Assembly (NCBI GenBank): GCA_035556715.1
Contig: DATMER010000117.1
Span: forward strand, 3,800 to 67,799
Length of the DNA stretch: 64,000 nt
DNA from: DATMER01 sp035556715
GTDB taxonomy: Bacteria > Acidobacteriota > Thermoanaerobaculia > Multivoradales > UBA5704
Reading direction: 5' to 3'
Below are positions 17,926 through 26,249 of the stretch, piece after piece. The notes beneath the pieces are model-generated. The model ran no database searches and was not told where the DNA came from. It was given only the letters and a program-made list of their open reading frames with translations. The first letter of the stretch is position 1. Each line of letters starts with the position of its first letter. The position numbers were made by a program, and so were the translations under genes.

Positions 17926-17958
17926 TCCGCAGGTGATCCCCTGACCAGCGGGCCGGGG

Positions 17959-17967
17959 TGCTAGAAT
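17959..17967 (+). promoter_or_regulatory. Extended -10 promoter TGC-TAGAAT
   Basis: TGCTAGAAT ends 14 nt before ATG 17982, with no Shine-Dalgarno sequence (GCGCCCCGGCCC precedes the ATG). The same TGCTAGAAT recurs at 44891. Confidence 0.5.
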
Positions 17968-17981
17968 CCGCGCCCCGGCCC

Positions 17982-19289
17982 ATGGAACAGCCTTCCGATC
18001 CCCTCACCGCCCCCTCCGAGCCGCGGCCGGAACGGCTCTGGAACCGCAACTTCCTTCTGCTCTGGCAGGGGCAGACGATCAGCCAGCTCGGCAACCAGGC
18101 GTTCTCCATAGCCATGATGCTCTGGCTGAAGCAGGCCACCGGCTCGGCCAGCCTCATGGGCCTGCTCATGTTCACCTCGATGATCCCGGGCGTGCTGCTC
18201 GGCCCGATCGGCGGCACCTTCGCGGACCGCCACTCGCGCATCCGCATCGCCCTGATCTGCGACATCCTGAGCGCGCTCGCCGTGCTCTCCCTGGCCTTCG
18301 CGATGTTCGACCATCGGGTGGTGGACAGGATCGATCCCGGGGCGGTGCGCTTCGTGATCGGGCTGATGTTCGTGGTCGCGACCCTGCTCGGCATCCTGCG
18401 GGCCTTCTTCACGCCCGCTTTCAACGCGGTCATCCCGGACTTGGTGCCCCGCGAGAAGATCCCGGCCGCCAACTCGATGAGCCAGATCTCGATCCAGGGC
18501 TCGAGCCTGCTCGGCCTGAGCATCGGAGGCGTGCTCTTCGAGGTCCTCGGAGCCAGCGTCCTCTACCTGGTCGACGGCGTGAGCTTCCTCCTCGCCGGAC
18601 TCTGCGCGTTCCTGATCCGGATGCCCGCGCGCCAGACTCCGCGCAAGCCGGCCACGGACCACCCCTTCCGCGAGTTCCTCCGGGAGACCTCCGAGGGCTT
18701 CCATTTCATCTGGCAGCGGCCCGGCCTGCGCGACCTCATCGTCGTGGCGTCGGTGAACAACTTCCTGAGCATGCCCGTGGTGGTGCTCGCCCCGTTCTAC
18801 GTGGAGCTCTACCTGAAGTCCGAGCCCCGGTGGTACGGCTTCCTGATGGCGTCGATCATCGCCGGCTCGATCACCGGCTACGTGCTCGCCGGCGTCCTGC
18901 GCCTGAGCGGCGCGGCGCGGCGGTTCTGGATGCTCACGAGCCTGCTCCTGGCGCCCGCCTTCTTCGGCGCGCTCGGGCTCGTGCGCTCCCCCTTCGTCGC
19001 CCTGGGAGGGACCTTCCTGATCGGCCTGGCCTTGGGCATCATCAACGTCTACTTCATGAGCATGCTCCAGATGGCCGCGCCCACCGAGCTGCGCGGACGG
19101 GTGCTGAGCGTGGTCTTCACCCTGAGCGGCGCCCTGATGCCGGTCGGCATGCTCCTCGGCGGCGTCCTGGGGGACCTGACGGGCAAGAACGTCCCCCTGG
19201 TCTACGGAGTGTGCAGCATCTGCGGCGTGCTCGTCGTGCTCGTCGGAATGGTGCGGCGGGAGCTGCGGGAGTTCCTGGCCAGCGGCTGA
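17982..19289 (+). CDS. MFS transporter (EntS/MFS_3-like exporter)
   Basis: This protein has about 435 residues with 12 predicted membrane segments. It opens with WNRNFLLLWQGQTISQLGNQAF and has the MFS loop motif GPIGGTFADRHSRIRI between TM2 and TM3, plus the central LFEVLGASVLYLVDGVSFL typical of the EntS/macrolide-efflux branch. ATG 17982 is preferred over GTG 17958, because the latter would sit on the -10 element. The substrate is unknown. It is 56 bp from the KAP gene and has its own promoter. Confidence 0.88.
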   Translation: MEQPSDPLTAPSEPRPERLWNRNFLLLWQGQTISQLGNQAFSIAMMLWLKQATGSASLMGLLMFTSMIPGVLLGPIGGTFADRHSRIRIALICDILSALAVLSLAFAMFDHRVVDRIDPGAVRFVIGLMFVVATLLGILRAFFTPAFNAVIPDLVPREKIPAANSMSQISIQGSSLLGLSIGGVLFEVLGASVLYLVDGVSFLLAGLCAFLIRMPARQTPRKPATDHPFREFLRETSEGFHFIWQRPGLRDLIVVASVNNFLSMPVVVLAPFYVELYLKSEPRWYGFLMASIIAGSITGYVLAGVLRLSGAARRFWMLTSLLLAPAFFGALGLVRSPFVALGGTFLIGLALGIINVYFMSMLQMAAPTELRGRVLSVVFTLSGALMPVGMLLGGVLGDLTGKNVPLVYGVCSICGVLVVLVGMVRRELREFLASG

Positions 19290-19314
19290 GTCGTTTTTCT
19301 CCTGGTTTTTCTCC

Positions 19315-19320
19315 TAAAAT
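19315..19320 (+). promoter_or_regulatory. -10-like TAAAAT
   Basis: TCTCCTAAAAT lies 52 nt upstream of ATG 19373, just after a T-rich stretch (TCGTTTTTCTCCTGGTTTTTC) that may also end the MFS transcript. Confidence 0.3.
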
Positions 19321-19372
19321 GGGAGTTTCGGAGGAAAACCACCTGCGCAGCACCGTTGGAGCTTCACCGAGC

Positions 19373-21844
19373 ATGCAAGGTTCCTGGGAGCCCGATTTCT
19401 TCGTAGCCGATTGGCGGGTGCGCCCCGCCCTCGGACAGTTGGAGCGGGGGGACGCCTCCGTCTCCATCGAGCCGCGCACGATGCAGGTGCTCGCCTGCCT
19501 GGCCCGGCACGCGCCCAACGTGGTGTCCAAGCAGCGCCTGATCCGCGAGGTCTGGGGGGAGGCGTTCGTCACCGACGAGGTGCTGAGCCACGCGGTCTGG
19601 GAGCTGCGCAAGGCCTTCGGTGACGAGGCAAGGAACTCGCGCTACATCCAGACGATCGCCAGGAAGGGCTACCGGTTGGTGGCGGAGGTCTCCTTCGGCG
19701 CCGCGCCGGAGCCGCTCGCCGCCGGCAGCCGGATCGGCCAGTACGAGATCCTGGAGGCGCTGGGCGGAGGAGCGATGGGGGAGGTCTACAAGGCCAGGGA
19801 CCTGCGCCTCAACCGCGTCGTGGCGCTCAAGTTCCTGCCCGCGGACCTCTGCCGCGACCCGAGTTCCCGCCGCCGCTTCCTGCGCGAGGCCCAAGCCGTG
19901 GCCGCGCTCGATCATCCCAACGTGGCGACGATCTACGAAACCGGAGAGACTGAGGGCGGGCGGGTGTTCCTCGCGCTGGCGTTCTACGAGGGCGAGACCC
20001 TCCAGCAGAAGCTCGAGCGCGGACCGTTGCCGCTTCCCGAAGCCGTGGGAATCGCGCGCCAGATCGCCAAGGGTCTGGCCGCGGCGCACAGCCGGCAGAT
20101 CGTCCATCGCGACGTCAAGCCGGCGAATGTCGTGGTCTGCCCCGATGGCACGGTCAAGCTGCTCGACTTCGGGCTCGCCAAGATGACCGGGGCCACCACG
20201 CTGACCCGGCTCGGCTCCTCACCCGGCACTCCCGCCTACAAATCGCCTGAGCAGTCGAGGGGCGAGAAGGTCGATCCCCGTAGCGACCTGTGGGCGCTCG
20301 GTGTAGTGCTCTACGAGATGTTGACCGGCCGCGTCCCATTCGGAGGCGAGTACGAGCAGGCGGTGATCTACGCCATCCTGAACCAGGAGCCGCGGCCTCT
20401 GGAGGGGCCGTTTCCTCCTGAGGTGGCGGCGGTCATCGACCGGGCGCTGGCGAAGGATGCGGCTGGGCGGTATCAGACGGCGGAGGAGATGGAGGAGGCG
20501 CTGGCGGGCATTCCGCTGGAAGGGAGTGGCGAGGTTGCGCAGCGACCGCCAGTGTCAAAAAGTGGCCAGTTGCCCCAGAAAAAGCAAGGACGATTGTCCT
20601 TCCTGATTGTACTGTCTTCCTTGGTGGTGCTCGCCGTCGTCGCTGGACTCTGGTATTTGTATTTGAGGGAGCATCGGTGGGATTTCGCGCCCGAGGTGAA
20701 GCGGCTGGTAGACCAGGGGGAGGTGTTGGAGTGGCGGGGCGATACCAAGCGGGATTTCACGAACGCCGAAAAAGCCTACCGCAGCGCCTTGGCGCTGGAT
20801 CCGGACAACCCACTGATCAAGGCACAGCTCGCGGCGCTGCTGAGCAGGTACGAAGCCAATTTTCCCGAGCCGAACCGGCGAGAGGAGCTTCGCCGGCTGA
20901 TCGAGGAGACGGTGGAGCGCACACCCGGCGATCCAAGGCCATGGGTGGCGAAGGCCAAGCTGCTGCTGCTGGAGGGCAAGCCCAAGGAAGCCGAGCAAGC
21001 GGCGATCAGGGCGACCGAGGAAGGACCGGACTCCGATCGCGGCTACACGGTGCTAGGCGAGGCGCTGATCGCCCAAGGTCGACAGGATGAGGGTCTCAAG
21101 AAGCTGGACCAGGCTGTCGATGTTGGTCAAGGTCACATACGCGCGGGCCTGGTTCTCGCCTTCCACCTCAAGAACTTCGGCAGGAAGGACGAGGCGGCCG
21201 CCGAGCTGCGCAAGGTACTTGACTACGACCCCGAGCACCCGACCGCCCTACTGACCCTGGGTTCGGTTTATCTGGAAAGCGGGCGCTACCGGGAGGCGAT
21301 CCCCTTGTTCAGAAAGGTTTTTGAAACAACCCGTGACCACCGGGCAGCGAACAATCTGGGTCTCGCCTACCTCAATCTGAACGAGGCCCCCGAAGCGATC
21401 GAGGCATTCACCCTGGCGAATGAGCTGGACCCCAATCCTTTTACGGCGCGCAACCTGGCCGAGCTCCACGAGAAGATCGGCCGGAAGGATGAGGCCCACC
21501 GCTGGTACGAGACTGCCCTAGCAGGCTTTGATGACTGGCCTGCCCAGGGCGCTTGGCGTGCGGACCTTCTGTACAGCCGGTCTTTCTGCGCCGCCAAGCT
21601 GGGCCGACACGGCGAGGCTCTTCGCAATATTGAGGAGGCGATGGCGCTCAGACCGAACGAGAACGCCTTCGCCTTCCGTGCCGCTCAGGTCCATGCCATG
21701 GCTGGGCGGCGGACGGAGGCCCTTGTCCAGGTCGGGCGGGCCATTCAGTTGGGCTTCCCGCGCGATGACCTGAGCAATGACCTCGTTCTTCAAGTCTTCC
21801 GGGAAGATCCGGAGTTCCGGGCGATCCTGGAGTCTGTGCCCTGA
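19373..21844 (+). CDS. Winged-helix / Ser-Thr protein kinase / TPR fusion regulator
   Basis: This 823-residue protein has an OmpR-type DNA-binding winged helix (about 8-105; DADWR-like start, VVSKQRLIREVWG, IQTIARKGYRLVAEV). It is followed by a Hanks kinase (about 121-385) with the glycine loop LGGGAMGEVYKARD, the VHRDVKPANV catalytic loop, DFGLAK, and activation/APE region GTPAYKSPEQ. One transmembrane helix (about 408-431, LIVLSSLVVLAVVAGLWYL) and a C-terminal TPR domain of seven or more repeats follow. The layout puts DNA binding and kinase in the cytoplasm and TPRs outside. This architecture is common in Acidobacteriota. ATG 19373 is chosen over an upstream ATG at 19319, which overlaps the -10 element. 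Confidence 0.93.
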   Translation: MQGSWEPDFFVADWRVRPALGQLERGDASVSIEPRTMQVLACLARHAPNVVSKQRLIREVWGEAFVTDEVLSHAVWELRKAFGDEARNSRYIQTIARKGYRLVAEVSFGAAPEPLAAGSRIGQYEILEALGGGAMGEVYKARDLRLNRVVALKFLPADLCRDPSSRRRFLREAQAVAALDHPNVATIYETGETEGGRVFLALAFYEGETLQQKLERGPLPLPEAVGIARQIAKGLAAAHSRQIVHRDVKPANVVVCPDGTVKLLDFGLAKMTGATTLTRLGSSPGTPAYKSPEQSRGEKVDPRSDLWALGVVLYEMLTGRVPFGGEYEQAVIYAILNQEPRPLEGPFPPEVAAVIDRALAKDAAGRYQTAEEMEEALAGIPLEGSGEVAQRPPVSKSGQLPQKKQGRLSFLIVLSSLVVLAVVAGLWYLYLREHRWDFAPEVKRLVDQGEVLEWRGDTKRDFTNAEKAYRSALALDPDNPLIKAQLAALLSRYEANFPEPNRREELRRLIEETVERTPGDPRPWVAKAKLLLLEGKPKEAEQAAIRATEEGPDSDRGYTVLGEALIAQGRQDEGLKKLDQAVDVGQGHIRAGLVLAFHLKNFGRKDEAAAELRKVLDYDPEHPTALLTLGSVYLESGRYREAIPLFRKVFETTRDHRAANNLGLAYLNLNEAPEAIEAFTLANELDPNPFTARNLAELHEKIGRKDEAHRWYETALAGFDDWPAQGAWRADLLYSRSFCAAKLGRHGEALRNIEEAMALRPNENAFAFRAAQVHAMAGRRTEALVQVGRAIQLGFPRDDLSNDLVLQVFREDPEFRAILESVP

Positions 21845-21871
21845 GACGCCTGCGTGCCTCTAGGACGTACC

Positions 21872-23188
21872 TCACGGTCGCACGGGGATCTGGTCTCCTT
21901 GTGTCTCGGGCCCAGAACGCGTAAACCTATCAGGCGAGCCGTCTCGCCGCCTTCCAGTTCCAGGCCCAAATCTTGGGGCAGGCTCAAGCAAGACTACGTC
22001 ATCATCCCGAATCTCCAGGAAAACCGGGCGAAATGAGAACTTCAAGCGGTCCATTACAATGGTCATCGGGTTGGCGAGCGCGTACTCGCCGAATGCCGAG
22101 TGCGGCAGGTCGCCCGCGAAGTGGAGTCCCACAGCCCGTCCATCGGCGTCCGATACCCAGACCGCTCCCGAGTCGCCAGACTCGCTGATGCGCTGGTCAG
22201 GATCCACCGGTGCGATGTGAATCTGGTCCTCGAAGACCTGTACGGCTCCGCTACCGTACTCGATCGTCGAAGAGAAGTAGAGGCCGTCTACGAATCCAGG
22301 TGTCGTTTCGGTAGAGCGTCCTGACTTGCGTACCCTCATCCCGAGGTGAGGACTGACCACGTCGGAGATGGGCTGGGTCAATCCCAGGATCTCCCCGGCA
22401 CAGTAATGACGGTTGCCGGTCAGCTCGGCGAGAGCCGCATCGGTCTGAGAGTCGAAGCTCCAGCGCTTCAGACGGGCGACGACATCGGCCTCCTCCCTCC
22501 CCCGGTCGAACGGAGCGGGCTGGAGACAGGGGTTCCCGATCTCTGCGTTCAGGTTCCCAGCGAGTACGTGCCAGTTGCTCAGGATGCAGACGCTGCCGTC
22601 AGTTTTATCCCATACCAAGGCACCCAAAGTTCCGACCGGCGCCTGCGGGCTGCCGATGCTGATCCCGCCGACCAAGGGATCGATCCGCAGCCGGCGGTTG
22701 ATCCTGGTGCGATTGAGCGGCCTTTCAAGGACCGCGCTTCGCCGAGAGTTCGAGGTAAGGTGGTACTCGGCCTCGATGACATCGCGAGCGACAGTGACGG
22801 GTTTGCCGTTCGCATCAAGGCAGTCTTGCACGGGTTCCTTGCCCTTGTAGTCCTTGCTCTTGGACACGAGCTCACGCGGGTGATCTTTGAAATACCTGTC
22901 AGGCAGCTTGCGCTCGACATGGATACGAAGAGCCGGAGTGTCGGAAAAAATGCCATTTTTGATCTTGTAGCCGATATCCACGGCAAGGACTCCAGGGAGG
23001 CGCAGCAGCCGGCGGCGGTTCAGATGGAGCACTTCGACGAGATTTTCCCATTCCGGATCACTGCTCTCGTCCTTGCGTCGGCGGCCCTCAGCCGGAGCAA
23101 CGGAGTTCGTCCGATTGAGCCGCCTCGGCTGAAACGTCGCTGTCGGGCGCTCAGCGGGAAGCTTCCAGGGTTCGTATCCATTAGCCAT
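21872..23188 (-). CDS. Trypsin-like serine protease
   Basis: This 438-residue protein starts at ATG 23188 behind SD GGAGGGG. The catalytic triad is visible: His in CILSNWHVLAG, Asp in QTDAALAEL and Ser in SESGDSGAVWV. An N-terminal domain (about 50-170; VLAVDIGYKIKNG, ALRIHVERKLPDRYF) is the usual companion of this bacterial trypsin-like group. No signal peptide or membrane segment is seen, so secretion is not supported. It is convergent with the kinase gene (27 bp between stops). The substrate is unknown. Confidence 0.85.
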   Translation of the reverse strand: MANGYEPWKLPAERPTATFQPRRLNRTNSVAPAEGRRRKDESSDPEWENLVEVLHLNRRRLLRLPGVLAVDIGYKIKNGIFSDTPALRIHVERKLPDRYFKDHPRELVSKSKDYKGKEPVQDCLDANGKPVTVARDVIEAEYHLTSNSRRSAVLERPLNRTRINRRLRIDPLVGGISIGSPQAPVGTLGALVWDKTDGSVCILSNWHVLAGNLNAEIGNPCLQPAPFDRGREEADVVARLKRWSFDSQTDAALAELTGNRHYCAGEILGLTQPISDVVSPHLGMRVRKSGRSTETTPGFVDGLYFSSTIEYGSGAVQVFEDQIHIAPVDPDQRISESGDSGAVWVSDADGRAVGLHFAGDLPHSAFGEYALANPMTIVMDRLKFSFRPVFLEIRDDDVVLLEPAPRFGPGTGRRRDGSPDRFTRSGPETQGDQIPVRP

Positions 23189-23231
23189 GAAATCCCCTCC
23201 AAGGGTGGTTGACAGCTCAGCAGTCTCGCGT

Positions 23232-23237
23232 TCTATA
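23232..23237 (-). promoter_or_regulatory. -10-like TATAGA for the protease gene
   Basis: On the minus strand TATAGA lies 43 nt upstream of ATG 23188, with no clear -35 box. It is the best candidate in this gap. Confidence 0.3.
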
Positions 23238-23293
23238 GACGGCCCTGACACGCAAGTTCCGGAAGAAGACTTAAAGATACACGAAAGGCGGGA

Positions 23294-23322
23294 GGGACGG
23301 GCCCCCGGCACGGGCCCGTCCC
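23294..23322. repeat. Perfect 11-bp GC hairpin (GGGACGGGCCC)
   Basis: GGGACGGGCCC and GGGCCCGTCCC are exact inverted copies around a 7-nt loop. There is no downstream U-tract, so a REP-like element or a boundary hairpin is more likely than a standard terminator. The rest of the 23189-23489 gap shows nothing else I recognise. Confidence 0.6.
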
Positions 23323-23489
23323 CGATGTTTGGAAGAAATCCATCAATTGTCAAAGAACGCGAGGAGGCGCGGCTCGTAGCCGTCCTCCTCGAATGTCTGC
23401 ACCTTCCTACGAACGCGGATTCACCTCCGTCTAGACGCTCCGGCTTGGAACTTCGTATGCCTGTATCGAAGGTCACAAGGAGGTGTGAA

Positions 23490-23726
23490 ATGGCGATCCT
23501 GTTTCTCTCGATGAGCTTTCCCACGCTGCAGATGCCGAGCAGCCAGGTGCCCGGTTTCCACGAGCAGCACACCCTCCTCGGGATCGACCCGGCCGGGTCT
23601 CGCCCGGCAGATCCAGCCGCTGTTCCGGCAGGGCGGGATGCAGCCGTTCCGCGACCGCCCGCGCAAGACAGCGCCGGAGCCGCCTCCGGTTCTCCGAAGG
23701 GTCGCCTTCTCCGCTTCCGCTCCTGA
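23490..23726 (+). CDS. Small hypothetical protein (78 aa)
   Basis: ATG 23490 is preceded by an exceptionally good Shine-Dalgarno sequence (AAGGAGGTG, 23478-23486). The product starts with a short hydrophobic stretch (MAILFLSMSFPTLQMP) and continues Ala/Pro-rich, with no known motif. The frame is also open upstream to 23187, but the SD fixes the start. The composition of the second half is not convincingly protein-like. It sits just before repeat array 1. Confidence 0.35.
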   Translation: MAILFLSMSFPTLQMPSSQVPGFHEQHTLLGIDPAGSRPADPAAVPAGRDAAVPRPPAQDSAGAASGSPKGRLLRFRS

Positions 23727-23796
23727 CCCGCGAACCAGTCTCTCCTCCCGTGCCGCCGGCACGTCCCCGCTTCTCAGCTCCCTCTGCAAGCCGTCC

Positions 23797-24096
23797 TGGC
23801 CCGTCCCGAGCACCGTTGACCCGTCAAAAGTTCGGTTGAGCCGTCGAAAGTTCTACTGAGCGGTCCAGAGCAACTCTGGACGGCTAAATCCTCGGTTGAG
23901 CGGTCCAAAATTTCATTGACGCGTCCGGTGAAACTTTTACGCGTCGCGAGAAACTCTGACGCGTTAAAAATTTGGCTGAGCCGTCGATTCCTCCGTTTAG
24001 CCGTCGAAAATTCCGCTGAGCGGTCCAGCGGAATTTTTAGCGATCGAGAGTAGCTCTGGACGCCTAAAAATTCCGTTTACGCGTCGAGCGAACCCA
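23797..24096. repeat. Repeat array 1: 15 contiguous units of exactly 20 bp
   Basis: Units start every 20 bp from 23797 to 24077 with no insertion or deletion. The approximate consensus is TGAGCCGTCGAAAATTCCGT. Individual units differ at many positions, but the first six bases (T-G/T-A/G-x-C-G/C) are well kept. Neighbouring units can pair: AAAATTCCGCTG (24007-24018) with CAGCGGAATTTT (24026-24037) is a perfect 12-bp stem, and GTCCAGAG-CAA-CTCTGGAC spans the 23857/23877 boundary. There are no spacers, so this is not CRISPR. No ORF with coding character crosses it. Confidence 0.9.
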
Positions 24097-24284
24097 GCGA
24101 GCGCTCCGCGAGCTGCTTTCCGGCTCTTCCGCGACGCTCCGGGGCCGGGGAAACGTATGAACGTCTGATGCCGCGGGTGCCGGACCGGGCCCGGCCTCTC
24201 TATACCGGCCCGTTCCTCCCGCCTTTTCATGAGCCGGGAAAAACGGCGGCCGGTCCGTCGAGATCCAGCGAGAGGAGAGCTCGA

Positions 24285-25016
24285 ATGCCAACTTCACGCC
24301 TGGGGATCGCAGGTCTCGTCGTGCTGGCCCTGGCCATTCCAGCCGCGGGCCTGGTGCCGCTGCCCATCACGGCGCGGTGGTATCTCACCATCGCCCTCAT
24401 CGTCGCTTTCCTGATGCTCATCGGCAAGCTGCGCAACGACCGCCTCGGCGGCTTCCTGATCGACAACCGCAAGAAGGTCAGCCTCTCGCGGCTGCAGCTC
24501 GTGGGATGGACGGTGCTGATCCTCTCCGCGTTCAGCACGGCGGCGTTCTGGAACATCCTGCACGGTGTGAAGGACCCGCTGAGCATCGTCGTCCCCGAGC
24601 ACGTCTGGGCGCTGATGGGCATCAGCGTGACCTCCTTCGTGGGCTCCCGCGTGGTGAAGAGCTCCAAGCGGGCGACGGGCCATCTTGCGGAGAACGTGAC
24701 CCCGATGGCGGCGCGGACCACGGACATCTTCAAGGAGGAGGACGAAGGAACTGAGGAGACGGTCGATCTCGGCAAGGTCCAGATGTTTCTGTTCACGCTG
24801 ATCGTCTTCGCGGCCTACGCCGTCGCGCTGGGCACGCTGCTCCTCGATCACGAGAGCAAGCGCTCCGTGATCCAGGCGTTTCCCGAGCTGAGCGAGGGGA
24901 TGCTGGCTCTGCTCGGCTTGAGCCATACCGGCTACCTCGCCAACAAGGCCGTCCCAGCGAGGACCGACGAGCGCCTGGCCGGCAGCAGGGGAGTGAACAC
25001 CAATGTTGGCCAGTGA
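24285..25016 (+). CDS. Conserved membrane protein of unknown function
   Basis: This 243-residue protein has SD AGAGGAGAG before ATG 24285. It has about five hydrophobic segments: two near the N-terminus (about 8-25 and 30-47), one after SLSRLQLVGWTVLILSA (about 68-88), one near WALMGISVTSFVG, and a further pair around MFLFTLIVFAAYAVALGTLL. A charged cytoplasmic stretch (FKEEDEGTEETVDLGKVQ) precedes the last pair. The end reads MLALLGLSHTGYLANKAV. I do not recognise a function. It overlaps the MBL gene by 14 bp, so the two probably act together. Confidence 0.75.
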   Translation: MPTSRLGIAGLVVLALAIPAAGLVPLPITARWYLTIALIVAFLMLIGKLRNDRLGGFLIDNRKKVSLSRLQLVGWTVLILSAFSTAAFWNILHGVKDPLSIVVPEHVWALMGISVTSFVGSRVVKSSKRATGHLAENVTPMAARTTDIFKEEDEGTEETVDLGKVQMFLFTLIVFAAYAVALGTLLLDHESKRSVIQAFPELSEGMLALLGLSHTGYLANKAVPARTDERLAGSRGVNTNVGQ

Positions 25017-26190
25017 GAGGCAGACGGCCGCGCCGCCCGAACCTCGCCGGACGAGCTCCGCCGCGGGATGGGTGGCGGCGCTGCCGCTGGCCATCGGTCT
25101 GGTCGCGGCCGGGGTGGAGCCCGGGACCCGGGTTCCGCAGGCCGCTGCGCCGGTTGCCGCGGTCCGGACGGCCGCGGCGCCCGCGGCTCAACCGCTCGTC
25201 CCTTTCGACGTCTCGGAAAACACGATGGTGGCCCACTTCATCGACGTGGGCCAGGCCAATGCCACCCTGCTGGAGTTCGCCTGCGGGGCGGTGCTCATCG
25301 ATGCCGGAGCCCAGGATCAGGCGCAGGTGACCGCCCTGTTGAGCTATCTCAATGGTTTCTTCACCCGGCGGCCGGACCTGCAGCGGACACTGAATTCCAT
25401 CGTCGTCACCCACAATCACGTCGACCACACCCGCGCCCTCCGCGAAGTCGTGGAGCGCTTCAAGGTGGAGCGGTTCCTGGAGAACGGCCAGCGCGGCGGC
25501 CTTGCGGAAGGAGACAAGGACGTCGACTGGGTGCTGGCGAACCGCTCGACCGGCGGGCGCGCCATCACGGTGACGGATGTCAATGACGGGTTGATCACCG
25601 GCACGGATGGATTCACCGACGGAGAGATCGATCCGGTGGCATGCCCGGGAGTTGATCCCGAGATCCGGCTGCTCTAGGCGGATCTCGATGAAGATCCGGG
25701 CTGGGGGGAAGACGAGTTCGGCAACAAGAACAATCACAGCATCGTGGTGCGGGTCGACTTCGGGGAGAGCTCGTTCCTCTTCACCGGCGACATGGAGGAG
25801 CCGGCGATCGAATCGATGGTCGCCTTCTACGATCCGAGCGAGACGCTCGACGCCGACGTCTACCATGTGGGTCACCACGGTTCATACAACGGCACCACGG
25901 AAGGGCTCATGCACGCGGTCACGCCGGACATCGCGGTGATCTCGATGGGCCGCTGGGACGACGAGAAGCCATGGACGGCCTGGGCCTACGGTCATCCGCG
26001 GGAGCACGCGGTCGAGCTGCTCGAAAGCGAGATCACGAATCGGCGGTCGCCGCGCCCGGTCCACGTCGCATCCGCGGTGAAGCAGTTCTACTCCACGACC
26101 ATGCGAGACGCCATCTACGGCACCGGCTGGGATGGCAACATCCAGATCCGGGCCACGGCGGACGGCAAGCAGGAGGTCCGCACGGAGTAA
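25003..26190 (+). pseudogene. ComEC-like metallo-beta-lactamase-fold hydrolase interrupted by an in-frame TAG
   Basis: The reading frame is continuous from ATG 25003 to TAA 26190 apart from one TAG at 25675-25677. Before the stop it carries FIDVGQANATLLEF, VLIDAG and the metal motif THNHVDH; after it, SSFLFTGDME and YHVGHHGS, which complete the MBL active site. Both halves are therefore needed for one enzyme. An N-terminal signal or anchor (about 20-36) suggests export. Conservation of the second half implies a recent nonsense mutation, a sequencing error, or readthrough of TAG. The family usually acts on phosphodiester or related bonds. Confidence 0.85.
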
Positions 26191-26249
26191 GGGGTGTAGC
26201 CTTGGCACGGGATGCGGAAGCTCCTGGAGACCAAGAGGAGATACCTGCC

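Noticed and set aside
23797..24096. Array 1 as a CRISPR array
   Set aside because: There are no spacers: 20-bp units are contiguous, all similar, and no cas genes are present.
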